This document shows positions 23,169-34,195 of a DNA stretch of 64,000 nucleotides, piece after piece (positions within the stretch are counted from its first letter, which is position 1; each line of letters starts with the position of its first letter). The notes under the pieces are model-generated. The model was not told the DNA's origin and searched no databases. It saw nothing but the letters and a program-made list of their open reading frames with translations. The stretch comes from Pseudoscleropodium purum (Eukaryota > Streptophyta > Bryopsida > Hypnales > Brachytheciaceae). Location of the stretch: the NCBI GenBank assembly GCA_963969395.1, contig OZ017799.1, positions 374,501 through 438,500 on the forward strand, given 5' to 3'. A program made the translations under genes and the position numbers.

Positions 23169-23687
23169 CTACTCATCGAGCTGGGCCACTTCAGCCTTGA
23201 GCTGCTCCATCTTCAATCCCATGGACCGCTGCAAAGCGCCGCGTTCCGACTCAGGGAGGCGAGCCAAAAGGCCATTGAACAATGCCAGGACCTCGTTCAC
23301 GGCCTTCTTGGCGGTCTCCACTTCCTCGTTGAAGTAGACCGTTTCTTTGGACTCTGCGGCCAGCTCAATCTCTTCGCGGGCCTCCGCAAACTTGGAGTTG
23401 ATCTCCTCAATGATCTCGTTCATCTCATCCTGCTTCACTGGAGCCGCCGCCGCTGCAGCCAAGCTTCGCTGAAAGTGCAGTCCAAGAACAGACGATGACG
23501 GATGCCAATGCTGGAACAACGACAGCGCGGTTGAGCTTCGAAGCATCGAAGCATACTCCTCTTGATGCAGTCGTGATGCCTCCCTCCTTGTCGACGAAAC
23601 CAATGACGAGACCAACCTTGGTCTCACCCTCCCCAAACCCTGAACCCTAGCTAACGACAACCAAACCCGATTCGACACCATTCTCAA
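23169..23687 (-). CDS. Small coiled-coil protein, probably mitochondrial (172 aa)
   Basis: An intact single-exon frame of 172 codons plus TAG. The first ~75 residues are rich in Arg, Ser, Leu and Val with almost no acidic residues (MRMVSNRVWLSLARVQGLGR), the pattern of a mitochondrial presequence. An Ala run precedes a second half that is strongly acidic and helical, with heptad-like Leu/Ile/Ala spacing and a conserved-looking tail (LQRSMGLKMEQLKAEVAQLDE region). I recall similar short plant proteins of unknown function ending this way but cannot name the family. Met3 is an alternative start. It is divergently arranged with the RS2Z gene, the start codons being about 2.1 kb apart. Codon use is GC-richer than the surroundings, supporting a real gene. 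Function: unknown; location in mitochondria is inferred from the N-terminus. Confidence 0.75.
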   Translation of the reverse strand: MRMVSNRVWLSLARVQGLGRVRPRLVSSLVSSTRREASRLHQEEYASMLRSSTALSLFQHWHPSSSVLGLHFQRSLAAAAAAPVKQDEMNEIIEEINSKFAEAREEIELAAESKETVYFNEEVETAKKAVNEVLALFNGLLARLPESERGALQRSMGLKMEQLKAEVAQLDE

Positions 23688-25821
23688 GTCGGGAACCCTA
23701 ATCGGGAGGCTTATGATGGAGTGATGGTGATCAAGGCGATGCCTTCGGTAGAATACAAAGACGGCAATTCATAAGATTTCCAATTCCCCCCTGCAATCCG
23801 CAACACGGCAAGCGTCATATTCTCGACGGTGCTCGCTCTATCCACGGCAACATGGAGTAAGTTCCGCAACACAATTTCAGACAAGCAACCGTTCTCGATT
23901 GGTACAAAATCGAAGGGCTCATACAATTTGCAATACATATACTGTATAAAAATTCATGGACCTACCCACACAAACAGAGGAATCCGAAACATAGAGAATA
24001 CCGACCGTAATCGACGCAAATAGGGGAGCTATGGCGAGAGCAGCATTGAGCGAGAGCAGAACTGAGCGAGAGCGAGACGACGACAGTTCCAGGTGGAATA
24101 GTCGAGGATTCTCGGTATGGGTATTGGATCGGGACCGTCGATGGTCAGGAACGGAAGGTCGAGATCCGATGGTCGGTTTCGTCATGGTCTCAGGCAGGCT
24201 TGATGTCCTTCGGCTATGGCGGCATGACTTCTCTTTCGAACTCTCTCCCTTGGCGTGCGTGAGACTGCGCTTGTCGACTCTTGCGGAGTCTCTTTTGGTA
24301 CACGCTTGCAACGGCCTTGCATTGCCACTGCTTTTGCGCTTCGGTTCAAGGTTTCACTGTCTTTGCGTTTGGGGTTCGGGGACCCGGGGTTTGGTGTGAG
24401 GTTTGTACTTGGTTCTTTCTGTTGCTGGTTTGGCAGTTTAGGGTTGGTGGTGGAGTGCGAAAAAGTGGTGTTGATTCTGGGTGCTTCTTTTGCTTGAGGG
24501 CGGTTGGTGGTGGTTGGTCTGTTGAAGGTCGTTGGATGTCGGAGTTTGCTTTATGCATTATTGAGTGTTGTTTTTAGACTGTGGCAGCATCTCCTCGGAA
24601 ATTCTCTATATGTTTGGTCATCCACCCAGACGTTAGGCGTGTTGGACAATTTCCAAACTGTCTGTCAGGGTTTCAGAGCTTCTACTTTGCTTGGTCGGCT
24701 CCATAGGTCATACGGTTTGCAAAGCGTGTACTCTCTGTATCATCTTTCGGTTCGTGTGAAGTTTTTGTACTCAGATTTGGGTTCTCGAATTTCAGCAGGA
24801 TATGCTTTTTGCCTAGTCTGAGATTGTCAAGAGTGGTGGTGCATTAGCAGCTCCAGAATAGTTTGTTTGAAAGTTTGTCCGTGCTTAGTTCTTCCAGCTT
24901 AGGTGTGTACGGCCTTTGAGTATCATGTTTTGTGGGACTTTGGGATAGCAGTAGCGTTAGAGAGTATGATGCGTGCCTAAGTTGTTCTTGAGGTTTTCAT
25001 TTGAGCGGAGCAGTGGATGGAAATGACGATGGTTTTAGTTTGTGATTAGTTGTTGTTCTCTGTTGGCAAATACCTCCATGGGTGTTTTGGCGAGAGTGTT
25101 CTCAGGGTCTTGATTGGTTTATCCACGGTTACTACTCTGGTATTCCTTAAGGATTTTTGTATTGTTACATGACTCTCTTGTCGTCTTTTCAGTATCTTAG
25201 AGATTTGAGGCGGGGTTTCTCAGTTATTCGTGAGGTCGTGTGCTTTTTCGAACCTGGTTTCCACTTTGGAGTCTATTTGGAACACTTGCTGCTTCAATTA
25301 TTGTCAAGTGTGCGGAGATTCGAGATTAAGATCCAAGCAGGAACGGTTTTCATTCTTTGTGACTTCTAAATTCTGGATTTACCGTTTGATATCCTGCTGG
25401 AAGAAAGGAGCACGTTATTGAACTGATTTCACCGGTCCCTTTGACGGTGGTGACGAAAGACCTCAGTTTTCAGTTGTTAAAATTTTGGCTTGAAATTAAA
25501 TTGCGTTCCTCAGGTCGATGCCGTGTCTTGTAAGCAATAGAAAGTAAATCTATTGCGGAACTTTTGCACTGCAGTGGGGGTTCAAACGAAGGTGTGTGTC
25601 AAACGAAGTCTGTATGGAGACATCAAGAGAGTCTATGTATGTATTACTACGTAACTGTCGCACTGCAGTGGGTGGTCCAAGAAAAGTGAGCGTCAATCAA
25701 GGCTGGCTGGAAGAATGATGACGATGATGGGACAAGGTTGCTCCTTTCTTTCTTTCTTCTCACTGGTGTTGTTTTGTTTGGATTCTGCAGTGATTGGAGC
25801 GATTCAACGCAGTTGTGGAAG
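23688..25821. promoter_or_regulatory. Divergent promoter and RS2Z 5' leader with intron
   Basis: This interval separates the two divergent start codons. A plus-strand TATA-like word (TATAAAAA near 23944) could serve RS2Z. A T-rich tract ending GGATTCTGCAG at 25790 is a good 3' splice site, placing the last 5'UTR exon at 25791-25821 just before the RS2Z ATG. The matching donor was not identified, and the frames inside have no recognisable motifs, so most of the interval is probably leader intron. AACCCTAA-type telo-box words occur near 23640-23700. Confidence 0.5.
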
Positions 25822-28800
25822 ATGTCTCGCTATGACGACCGTTATCGAGGAAGCGACAGGCGTGATGATCGAGGCGGAGGTGGAGGCGGAGGCGGAGGCG
25901 GAGGTTATCGGGGTGGAGGGGGTGGCAGGGGAGGGGATGGAGGGCCTGATGCTGGCGGGACTCGACTGTACGTCGGCCGTCTTTCCACTCGGACTCGAAG
26001 CCGTGATTTGGAAGACCTGTTCGCCAAGTATGGAAGGTATGAGGCTTCCCATCTATCTCAGTAAACGCTTGCTTATGGTACATTCAGGTCGAAAAACGAA
26101 CGTTCTAGGGAGCTTGGATCACACTTTCTGATTCTCCAGTTGTCTTGAATCTGGGGTTGTTGGCCACTTGAAGGTTATACATGGGGGGATATGAAGCGTT
26201 GATAATGGTTTTGCTGTCGGTTACTGGGGATATTGCTATCACTTTCGGAGCTACGTCGCGACTTAAACTTATTCAGATTTGTGAACACATTTTGGCTCAC
26301 ATCGGAGATCTTAGGTCCTGAAATGAGCTCGCAATTACTGTCTTGCAACTATTGGGATTGTAACAGAACACGATCTCCAATCAATTAGGATGATCGATCC
26401 CACAACTGGTGTTTGCAGTTCTATTTCGGTGTCTTTGTTCACTTTGGATTTTGTTGAGACGATTATATGAGGTTTAAGTGATATCCCTTACTCACCTGAG
26501 GTGTCGTGAAAAGGCCACGTACGATGTATGGGATGTCAATAAGTTTACTTCTGAATTTTATAGCGTAAACTGAAATCGTATTTGTTTATTAAAGAGGAGA
26601 GCACTTCTTTTTATTGGAGTCTGACCTAGTGATATATGTATTGGACGAGGTAAGTTATGTAGGCATTGCTGTGTTGGGCGAGACTGTTAGTGAGGTGATG
26701 AGTTAGAGAAATTCTATATAAGAATCCTGTTTTCTGTATACATCTCAGAGAACGAAACTGAACTTCCTGGTGAGGCCAGTGTAGACGTCTAGACTTGTTG
26801 CTTTTGGTCGTTGACATGTCACTTCTGGTGAGTGCAAGAGAAATTTCAGCCTCGACAATCCCGCAGAAAAGGGTACTGGATGGGTAGGGCTAAGCCTTAA
26901 TTACTTGCATGATGTTGTTGAAGGTTGGTGGGCTCTCTCACGGCCTGGAGGTCTTTGGTGAGGGGTCAAATTTGGTGGAACTGGTGGCCTTAAGCTCGCG
27001 AAGGTAGATGGGGAGGCAGAAAGACGCATCGTAGGGCGTGGTTCCTTGTATGTATGAGTGGCCGTATTTACACGTACATTCATGGAATGACAATGAGAAG
27101 GGGTGGAAGTAAAGTGGTGTGTGATTCGTCTGATCTCTCGTGCAATGCTGTTGACGTGGTGCGCTGCTCTTTTTTGGCGGCCCTTTCCGCAGAGTTCGAG
27201 ACGTGGATGTGAAGCACGACTTTGCCTTTGTTGTGAGTATCTCTTCCTTGTTTTTACTTTTCAGAAATGGTTATGAGTTGCATGTAATATGGGGGAATCG
27301 GTAACCCTTAGGGCCATTGAGCAGGAGAGGATATGATGAGGGTTAGGGTTAGGTTTCCGTTGTTGGGTGCACATTTTGCGCTTAGAATCTACTCCCCGTG
27401 TACTTCTGCATTGAGGGTCTTTTATATGCAACATTCCAACATTGTGACTTGTATTTCGGCCATATGATTGACGATCTGCCCTTTTGGAGTTGAATTAGGC
27501 TTCCCTGTGGTGTTTGCAATGCTTGCATGTGATCAATGCTGCTGTACCGCGTTCGTTTACTTTTGTCCAGGAATTTGCTGATGCCCGAGATGCTGATGAC
27601 GCAAGGCATTATTGCAACGGGAAAGATTTCGATGGCAACAGGCTGATTGTGGAGTTTGCGAGGAGGGTGAGTATAATGGTGAATATTGCAGAAACAGCCC
27701 TCTATTGTGGGCTTTTCTGAAGTTTCTTGTGTTTGGTTCTTAGGATAGTACTTATTTGCTTGATGAGACTGGTCCCTAAGTCTCTTTTTGTTTAAACAAT
27801 GGCTAGTGCGTGACTCGATCTCCTGATTATGTGATTGCACAGTAGTACCCTAACCATTCCGGACAAGCGCAATACTGAGCTTGGCACTTATTTGGATTAT
27901 AGCGGATGATGGATCAGGGACCCCGTAGTGCCCCTGGCGGCGCCCGAGAGTATCTCGGGAGAGGTCCGCCTCCCGGGACCGGGCGTTGCTACAATTGTGG
28001 GAATGATGGTCATTGGGCCAGAGACTGCAAAGCTGGCGACTGGAGAGACAAGTGCTACAGATGTGGGCAACGTGGGCACATTGAGCGCAATTGCCGCAAC
28101 AGTCCGAGGCCTAATAGCAGGTGGGCGACTTTTGTCTGCTGCTGCCGTCTTTTCACATCCTCTTCTTGAGCCCAGTCTAGTGCACTCCACCCTGAATTCG
28201 TGTTGTACATGTCATTGTTTTGAATGAGCAGTTTCATGAGGCCGGACTGTGAACGTGTTTGACCGATACATTGTAGAGGTGTGGGTTTGTCCATCATTTG
28301 AGTGTCGTCGCCATTTCTAGTTGCTGATTCTTGTTGTGGTGTTGCTATTGCTGCAGTCCTTCTCGGTCCCGGTCTCACTCTCCTCGTGGGCACGGCCGAT
28401 CTCGCAAGAGTGTTTCTCACAGCCGCAGCCGCAGCTACAGGTTTGTTTGTTTGTTTCCATAGCTCTCCATGGCTCCTGCAAGGAAACCCGACATGTTGAT
28501 CCAGTTGCTCTGGAGTGTATTTATTGTCCTTGGGAAACCATTTGATGTTGTGAATCTCTGTTTCCAGCCGATCACCGCCCAGGAGAGGCCGCAGCCCCGT
28601 GAAGGGTGACCGCAGCCCTGCCAAGGACGACCGCAGTCCGATGAAGGAGGATCGTAGTCCTGTGAAGAGCCGGAAGGCAGGCCGCAGCAAGAGCCAGAGC
28701 CGAAGCCGCAGCCGTAGTCCTCCAGCCAAGGATGGGAAGCGCAGCGTTTCGGGCAGCCCTGCTGCAGCAGCCAACGGCCGAAGCCTGAGCAGAAGCCCCG

Positions 28801-28982
28801 TTCGCAGTCGCAGTCGTAGTCGCAGTCGAAGCCCCCGAAGCCCTGAAGCTCACCGTGGGGAGCAAAGTCCTGCAGTACGTGAGAAGAGGCTAAGTGTAAG
28901 CCCCAGCCCCGAGCAGGAGATGGAGAAGGACAGTCCTGTCAAGGACCGGGCAGGCCGAAGCCCAACGCCCGAGGAAGAGTGA
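25822..28982 (+). CDS. RS2Z: RS2Z-type SR splicing factor (RRM, two zinc knuckles, RS tail), 6 coding exons
   Basis: A nuclear pre-mRNA splicing regulator. Coding exons, joined in frame with GT/AG borders, are 25822-26036, 27193-27232, 27571-27666, about 27903-28120, 28357-28440 and 28568-28982, giving 355 aa. Exon 4 could instead start at 27918, giving 350 aa. The protein has an Arg/Gly-rich N-terminus (to ~46), then an RRM with RNP2 LYVGRL (49-54) and RNP1-like DFAFVEF (81-87). CCHC knuckles follow at C146-x2-C149-x4-H154-x4-C159 and C168-x2-C171-x4-H176-x4-C181. The rest is rich in RS and RSP repeats ending EEE. This order matches the plant RS2Z subfamily (Arabidopsis RS2Z32/33). The first coding intron is long (1156 nt) and splits the RRM; long introns at RRM sites of this subfamily are known to be alternatively spliced for autoregulation, which is plausible here. 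The exon 4 donor (GTGGGC) is weak. Confidence 0.93.
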
Positions 28983-30980
28983 GAAGTCTACAGAGTTGTA
29001 TTTATTGTAGAGAGCAGAGCAGCAGATAATATGATAGTTGGAGGCTTCAGGTGGAGGCTTCAGGTGGAGACTTCAGTTGGAGGAGAAGAGTGGGGGACTC
29101 AAGACTGGAGCATGGTCGTGGAGTTTGGTTTTGTGACCCTAGATTTAGTAGTATTACTTAACTTTCTTTTTGTATGCATCAGCTTCGGAGTCTGGACTTG
29201 GGTGGGGTGGAGACTTGGCGACTGAACTCCACTGGAGTTTCATCTCCCACAACTTGGCTTGGCATGGCACGTGCGTGGCATTAATGCTTCTCTTTTCTGG
29301 CTTTGAACACTGCGTCCTCGCTTGCTGTGATTCCCAAGCTCTCACTGGTTTCGCTTGCTTAGGTAGGGTGTGCGTCCTGCTGAGTGCTCATCTCAAATAC
29401 AATCCAATGAATTTCATTAATCCTAATCATTTTAGTTAATCTGAAATAATGGAAGTCTTCACCTAGTGCAGGTAGCCTGAAGGACTTTCAAACTTGAAAG
29501 TCCTTTACTCTAGATCCTCCATTTCTTTGCTATTTATGAGTGAAATTTTTTGGTTTTATTTTCCAGAGATGAATTTGCATTTCTGATACATAGTGGCTCT
29601 CAAAATGTGCTGTTTAGGGCAAAAATTGCCAGAGGAATTAGAGATTTGGACATCATAATGATACAAGTAGCATTATTGTATGAAATAAATTTTAAAAACA
29701 AATTTTGATTTTTTTCATAAATTATCAAATGAAATAGTAAATCAATTGAAGTAAATTTCGTTTGAGATTCTTTATTATGTGAAATGAGAATTCTTTCTGG
29801 AATTTTCTGGTTAAATTTTCACAAGCTTTGAAATTTTATGCAGTAAAGTGTTATCAAAATTTATGCATTAAAGTATCACTCACTAAAATGTGATTCCAAA
29901 TGCTTATGATTTTTGATGATTTCTTCCATAATTCTCTAAAAATTTGTGAAAATTTTGAAAAGTGTAAAAAATAATTAAATTTGGAGTATTATCTTTTATG
30001 ATATTGGAGAGATTTTTGGAGTCAATTACAAGAAATGTAAATATTTAGAGTCATATTTTAGTCAGTAATGTTTCATTCTAAAATTTTACAATTTCACTCT
30101 ATTACATTTTACAATTTGTGAATTTCTTACAGAAGAATTCTAAAATGATTCTCATTCCACTTACTAAAAAATCTTGAATAAATTCACTTATATTAAAAGT
30201 CTCTTTACACTAATAAATTTGATTAACCTCTAAATGCCTGAGGCACCAAAATCTAGTGTTTGCAAATCTTTAAAGTTAGATAAAAACCTAACCAAGTTGT
30301 TATTTCTAGTAGTTTATATTTGTGAAAAGTTCTTGAAGTCTAGTTTTAGCATCAAAAAATCCAATTTTGATTGGAGTTATACATGTTAGATCCTTTAACC
30401 TCATAGTTTTTTGGTTTTAGAGTTGACTTGTAGAAAGAGGATTGAAAGACTTCATGTCACTTTTGTAATTCTAACACCCTCATGGTTAAACATTATAATC
30501 TTTCACTCTATAAGGGATATTGTTGTGTTTTCTTTTTCTATGAGATTTCAAAACATGTCCAGCTTGAATTTGTATGATTACAATGCAAGGAAAAATAATA
30601 TAACTTATCAAAATGTTGGTATTTTGCTCAATTTAGAGCAAATTTCTAAAAGCTCAAAATAGGCCTTTGGCATTTAGGGGTTAAATTATTAAAAGAATTA
30701 AAATTTGTTGAAATCTTTTTTTATTTTTTTTGTACAATTGTGTCACTTGTACTTCAATTAACTACAACATGGTATAGATGTTATTTCTTACAACAAGGCT
30801 CTCCTTTTACATTACTATAACATATCTTCAATATAGGATGGTTGGATTTTGGTCAACCATACTCAATCAAAGGGCATCTAAAGCTTCATCCAATGAGAAA
30901 TTGTCATGTGTCAAATATTCGCCTCCATTAAGGCCACAATGAACTATCACAATGAACTCAAAAGAAATTTATGTTTAAAT
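28983..30980. other. RS2Z 3' untranslated region, then AT-rich intergenic DNA
   Basis: The first ~450 bases after the RS2Z stop are GC-richer and probably 3'UTR; AATAATGG near 29444 may belong to the poly(A) region. Beyond that the DNA is AT-rich and gene-free. The part at 30370-30690 is one copy of a dispersed repeat whose inverted partner is at 36745-37075. Confidence 0.5.
30370..30690 (+). repeat. Dispersed repeat, copy 1 (inverted partner at 36745-37075)
   Basis: It aligns by eye with the reverse complement of 36745-37075 at roughly 70-75%. Shared words include CCTTTAACCTCATA, TGACTTGT, GATATTGTTGT and CAATTTAGAGCAAAT. No coding potential is seen. The pair could be the ends of a larger decayed element or independent copies of one family. 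Confidence 0.6.
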
Positions 30981-30989
30981 GAATGAGCC

Positions 30990-31209
30990 AGGGTTGACAA
31001 ATCAGTACGTCCGCCCCAAAATAGCGTCCGTAATCCGAACGTCCGTCCTCACAGACGCCAACGGACGCAGCGGGGCAGGGCGAACGGGGCAGGGCGAACG
31101 GGGCAGACAAGACAGGGCGGGACGGGGCGGACCGCGAATGTCAGCGGACGCTGCGGACACAACATCCGCGTCCGGACGTCCTGGACGTCCAACCGTCCTG
31201 TCAACCCTA
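30990..31209 (+). mobile_element. 220-bp miniature element of the palindrome family, perfect 9-bp target duplication
   Basis: It starts AGGGTTGACA and ends TGTCAACCCTA, giving a 10-bp perfect terminal inverted repeat. It is flanked by exact direct repeats GAATGAGCC at 30981-30989 and 31210-31218. The left end is type E2 (CGTCCGCCCCAAAATAGCGT) and the right end type E1 (GTCAGCGGACGCTGCGGACA). The middle has short GGGGCAGGGCGAAC tandem repeats. It encodes no protein. The exact duplication indicates a recent insertion. Confidence 0.9.
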
Positions 31210-34029
31210 GAATGAGCCACCTCAATCTACCTCATATTTGCATTTTTCAAAAAGTAATTGAAACTACATTTGATATAGAATATATATGATTGTCAAATGT
31301 ATTTTGTATTTATATAAATTCATAATTTGTATTCTGTAATCTACATTCCATACATGTATCCATATTAAAATCAACAAGGAAGAGGGTTCCAAATTTTTCA
31401 ACTTCAAGATTGATGGCTCATATTTTTCAAGAAGAAATTTAATTGATGGTTGATGGGGTTCAAAGGGGGGGTAATAGGTTGTATTTTTATCTACATAGAA
31501 AGCTTTGAATCATTCCATTTAGAACTATTATGCAAACATTATGGACAATCTTGTTTTTTGAGCAATAAAAGCATGTTCTTTAAAAAAAAATAATCTTCCT
31601 TTTTCTTTATCAAAATTTTAGTTTTAAAATTGATATTTTTAAAATTTGAGACCTACTTACAAATTGATGTTTATCAAGGACTCATTCTAGTTTTGTATCT
31701 ACTCCAATTTGAAATCTTTAATAATTGCTGAAATTCAAATTTTAATTGCAATTTTGAACTTTTTGTCTATTACCATCAAATATTGATTTTCTAATTTTTA
31801 AATCTCATGGTAAATTGATTTGCATCTAAATATTCTATACAATAATGTACACTTACAAGAAAGATTTTAGATTCTTTAAATATATTTTGTATTTGATATG
31901 ATTTTTTTCACTTTTTATTCAAAAACTCACAATAATTTCAAATTTTCACAAAAGAATCTAAATTTTTTTCAAATTATAGAAAACTTGTGATTACATCTCT
32001 GAAAATAATCATAAAGAAATTCATAAATATAGTTGCTAATTGGATACATGCATAGACATGGACTTTGAAGTTTGTAAAAGTAATTGTAGACCCCTTCCTT
32101 TGTAGGTGAATCACATGAAGACAAACTAGTTGAATCCTCATAGCCCACTAGTCTAGAAGTTTGTTAATAAGTGTGCATTGGTTGTAGAATTGTGAATGAA
32201 AAATCTTACATTCTACTCATTAAAGTGATGAAATTCTATACAATGTGATAAAAGGTCATTTTGAAAGAAAAAAACTAGTTGTGAATTTCTTTTATTGTTT
32301 TTGCACTTCATGGCATCTTGGATTGTTCAATGACATGCTTTTTGTAACAAAATTCTTAAGAGACACAATTATTCACTTTATTTTATTTTTCATCATTTTG
32401 AGGATGAAACTCAACTTAAGAATTTCCCAACTACATACATAGAATGCTAAAGTGCCATTAAAGAAGCCTCTATTTAATGGCAATCTCAAATTGATTTGTG
32501 TTAAATACTATTTTAGAAGTTATTGAAAGTGTGTCCTAGTCAAAAGATTACAAATGATAAGTACAAATAAATTATAATTAATTTTTGCAATACTTATAAA
32601 GATCATACAAGACAATGCTTGACATGTCGCTTAATCCTACCCAAATATGCAAAACTACATTATAGTCAAATGAAAGTCTTCAAAGGGCTCTCATGAGACT
32701 AATTTTGGACATGAGACTAATTTAATGGCTCTCATGAGACTAATTTAATTCCATTCTGTTCTTTCCTCTTTACTGGTTTGGAGGCCAATGTTGCACACTT
32801 CTTCCTTAGTTGTATTAGTGAGTGTATAGAGGGGGAACAAAAAGGACATGACGCATTATTATAATAGATAGATAGTGAGGCAATGTCAATTCCAACCACA
32901 ATGTACTCAAAAAATGCAATGACTACATTTAAGGATACAAACTGTCACTTAATGATACACCTATACGATCACCCTGCCACCCATTCACTCAGCCCCCCCC
33001 CCCCCTTTATGTATTTGCAGTAGGCAATTTTGCCACCATTCAATATGGATTATTTCATTTGTATACCTCTTGCATAGCCGTAGTTGTAACTTGTATTTCA
33101 TATCTATATTTGTAATCCATATACATATATGGATTTAAAGGCCATGATCATTTTCGATCAATAGTGGATGTTTTTTGAAAATCAATAGCATTGGAGAAAG
33201 GGGGAAATTTTTTCTTAAGAGATATCAATAGCCCTCGATTTTTCTAGAGAAGGGGGGGAGGGGGGAGAAAATAGACATTCTCATTTTTTGGGTACATTGT
33301 ACAAAGTGAATTGGGTATTTAACCATAGAAGCATGTTGAAGCCAAAAAGTGGTTGATGGATGACATTCGAGATTATTATAGACTATAAAAATGAAGAACG
33401 CACCCATTGGCCAATAAATTGGATCATTTTTGGCGAAGTATCTTAATGATTGGTCTCATCCTTGTAAAGTTAAAGAATCCCTTCATTTCTCCAAACAATT
33501 GTAGGCAAATTTTTTATTACAACTTAAAAAAAATCACTATGTCAAATAAAAATGCAAGGAATAGCCAAATCAAATTAATGAATAATGAAGAAATAAAAAT
33601 ATATAACCTAAAATATTAGTTTATTTGGCATAATATTTCTCCCAATTATATTTTATATATAATTAATATCTAAAAGATGTTTGAATCTTCTAGGTACATA
33701 GTAATGAAAGAGTCAATTTGTGAAAAGCCACACATGATTTCCAAAAAGGATGCATGTGGCATTATCTCATAGGCTATTAAGCTTTTACAATTTTTTTTAA
33801 AGGAGTACACATGTAATTTTCAAATTGGTTGTATCATTTTTGAGCAAACCCGTCGTGTAAAATGAATTCATGAATGTTGATTGTAAATCACACCCCAACT
33901 ACCATATTTGTATTTTTAGGAAGTTGTGGAACTTGCAAATTATATAGGATATATCTATATTTTTCTCTTGAGAATACATATGTCTTCCGTATATGTATTA
34001 TGTACTCATATTTTGCAAGCATATTTGTA

Positions 34030-34195
34030 CATGTATTCTATATTTCATAGTTTAAGACCATATTTACATATAGTATATATTCTATAGTTTGATACCATAT
34101 CGATACATATAAGCTATATTTTGTAGTCCGAGACCATATCAATATATGTATTATGTATTTTGTAGTCTAAGATTGTATCCATATTTGGTATCCAA
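34030..34195. repeat. Degenerate ~38-bp tandem repeat, 4 copies
   Basis: The word TAGT(T/C)(T/C)(A/G)A(G/T)ACCATAT recurs with starts at about 34048, 34085, 34124 and 34163 (spacings 37, 39, 39). The fourth copy is the most diverged. Confidence 0.7.

Noticed and set aside
24031..24821. Several 80-140-codon frames upstream of RS2Z and overlapping its first exon
   Set aside because: They lack motifs, overlap one another in different frames, and sit in what looks like the RS2Z leader and intron; the RS2Z frame itself explains the coding signal from 25822.
28055..28774. 239-codon minus-strand frame across RS2Z exons 4-6
   Set aside because: It is the antisense of the RS-repeat and zinc-knuckle exons and spans RS2Z introns; a shadow frame.
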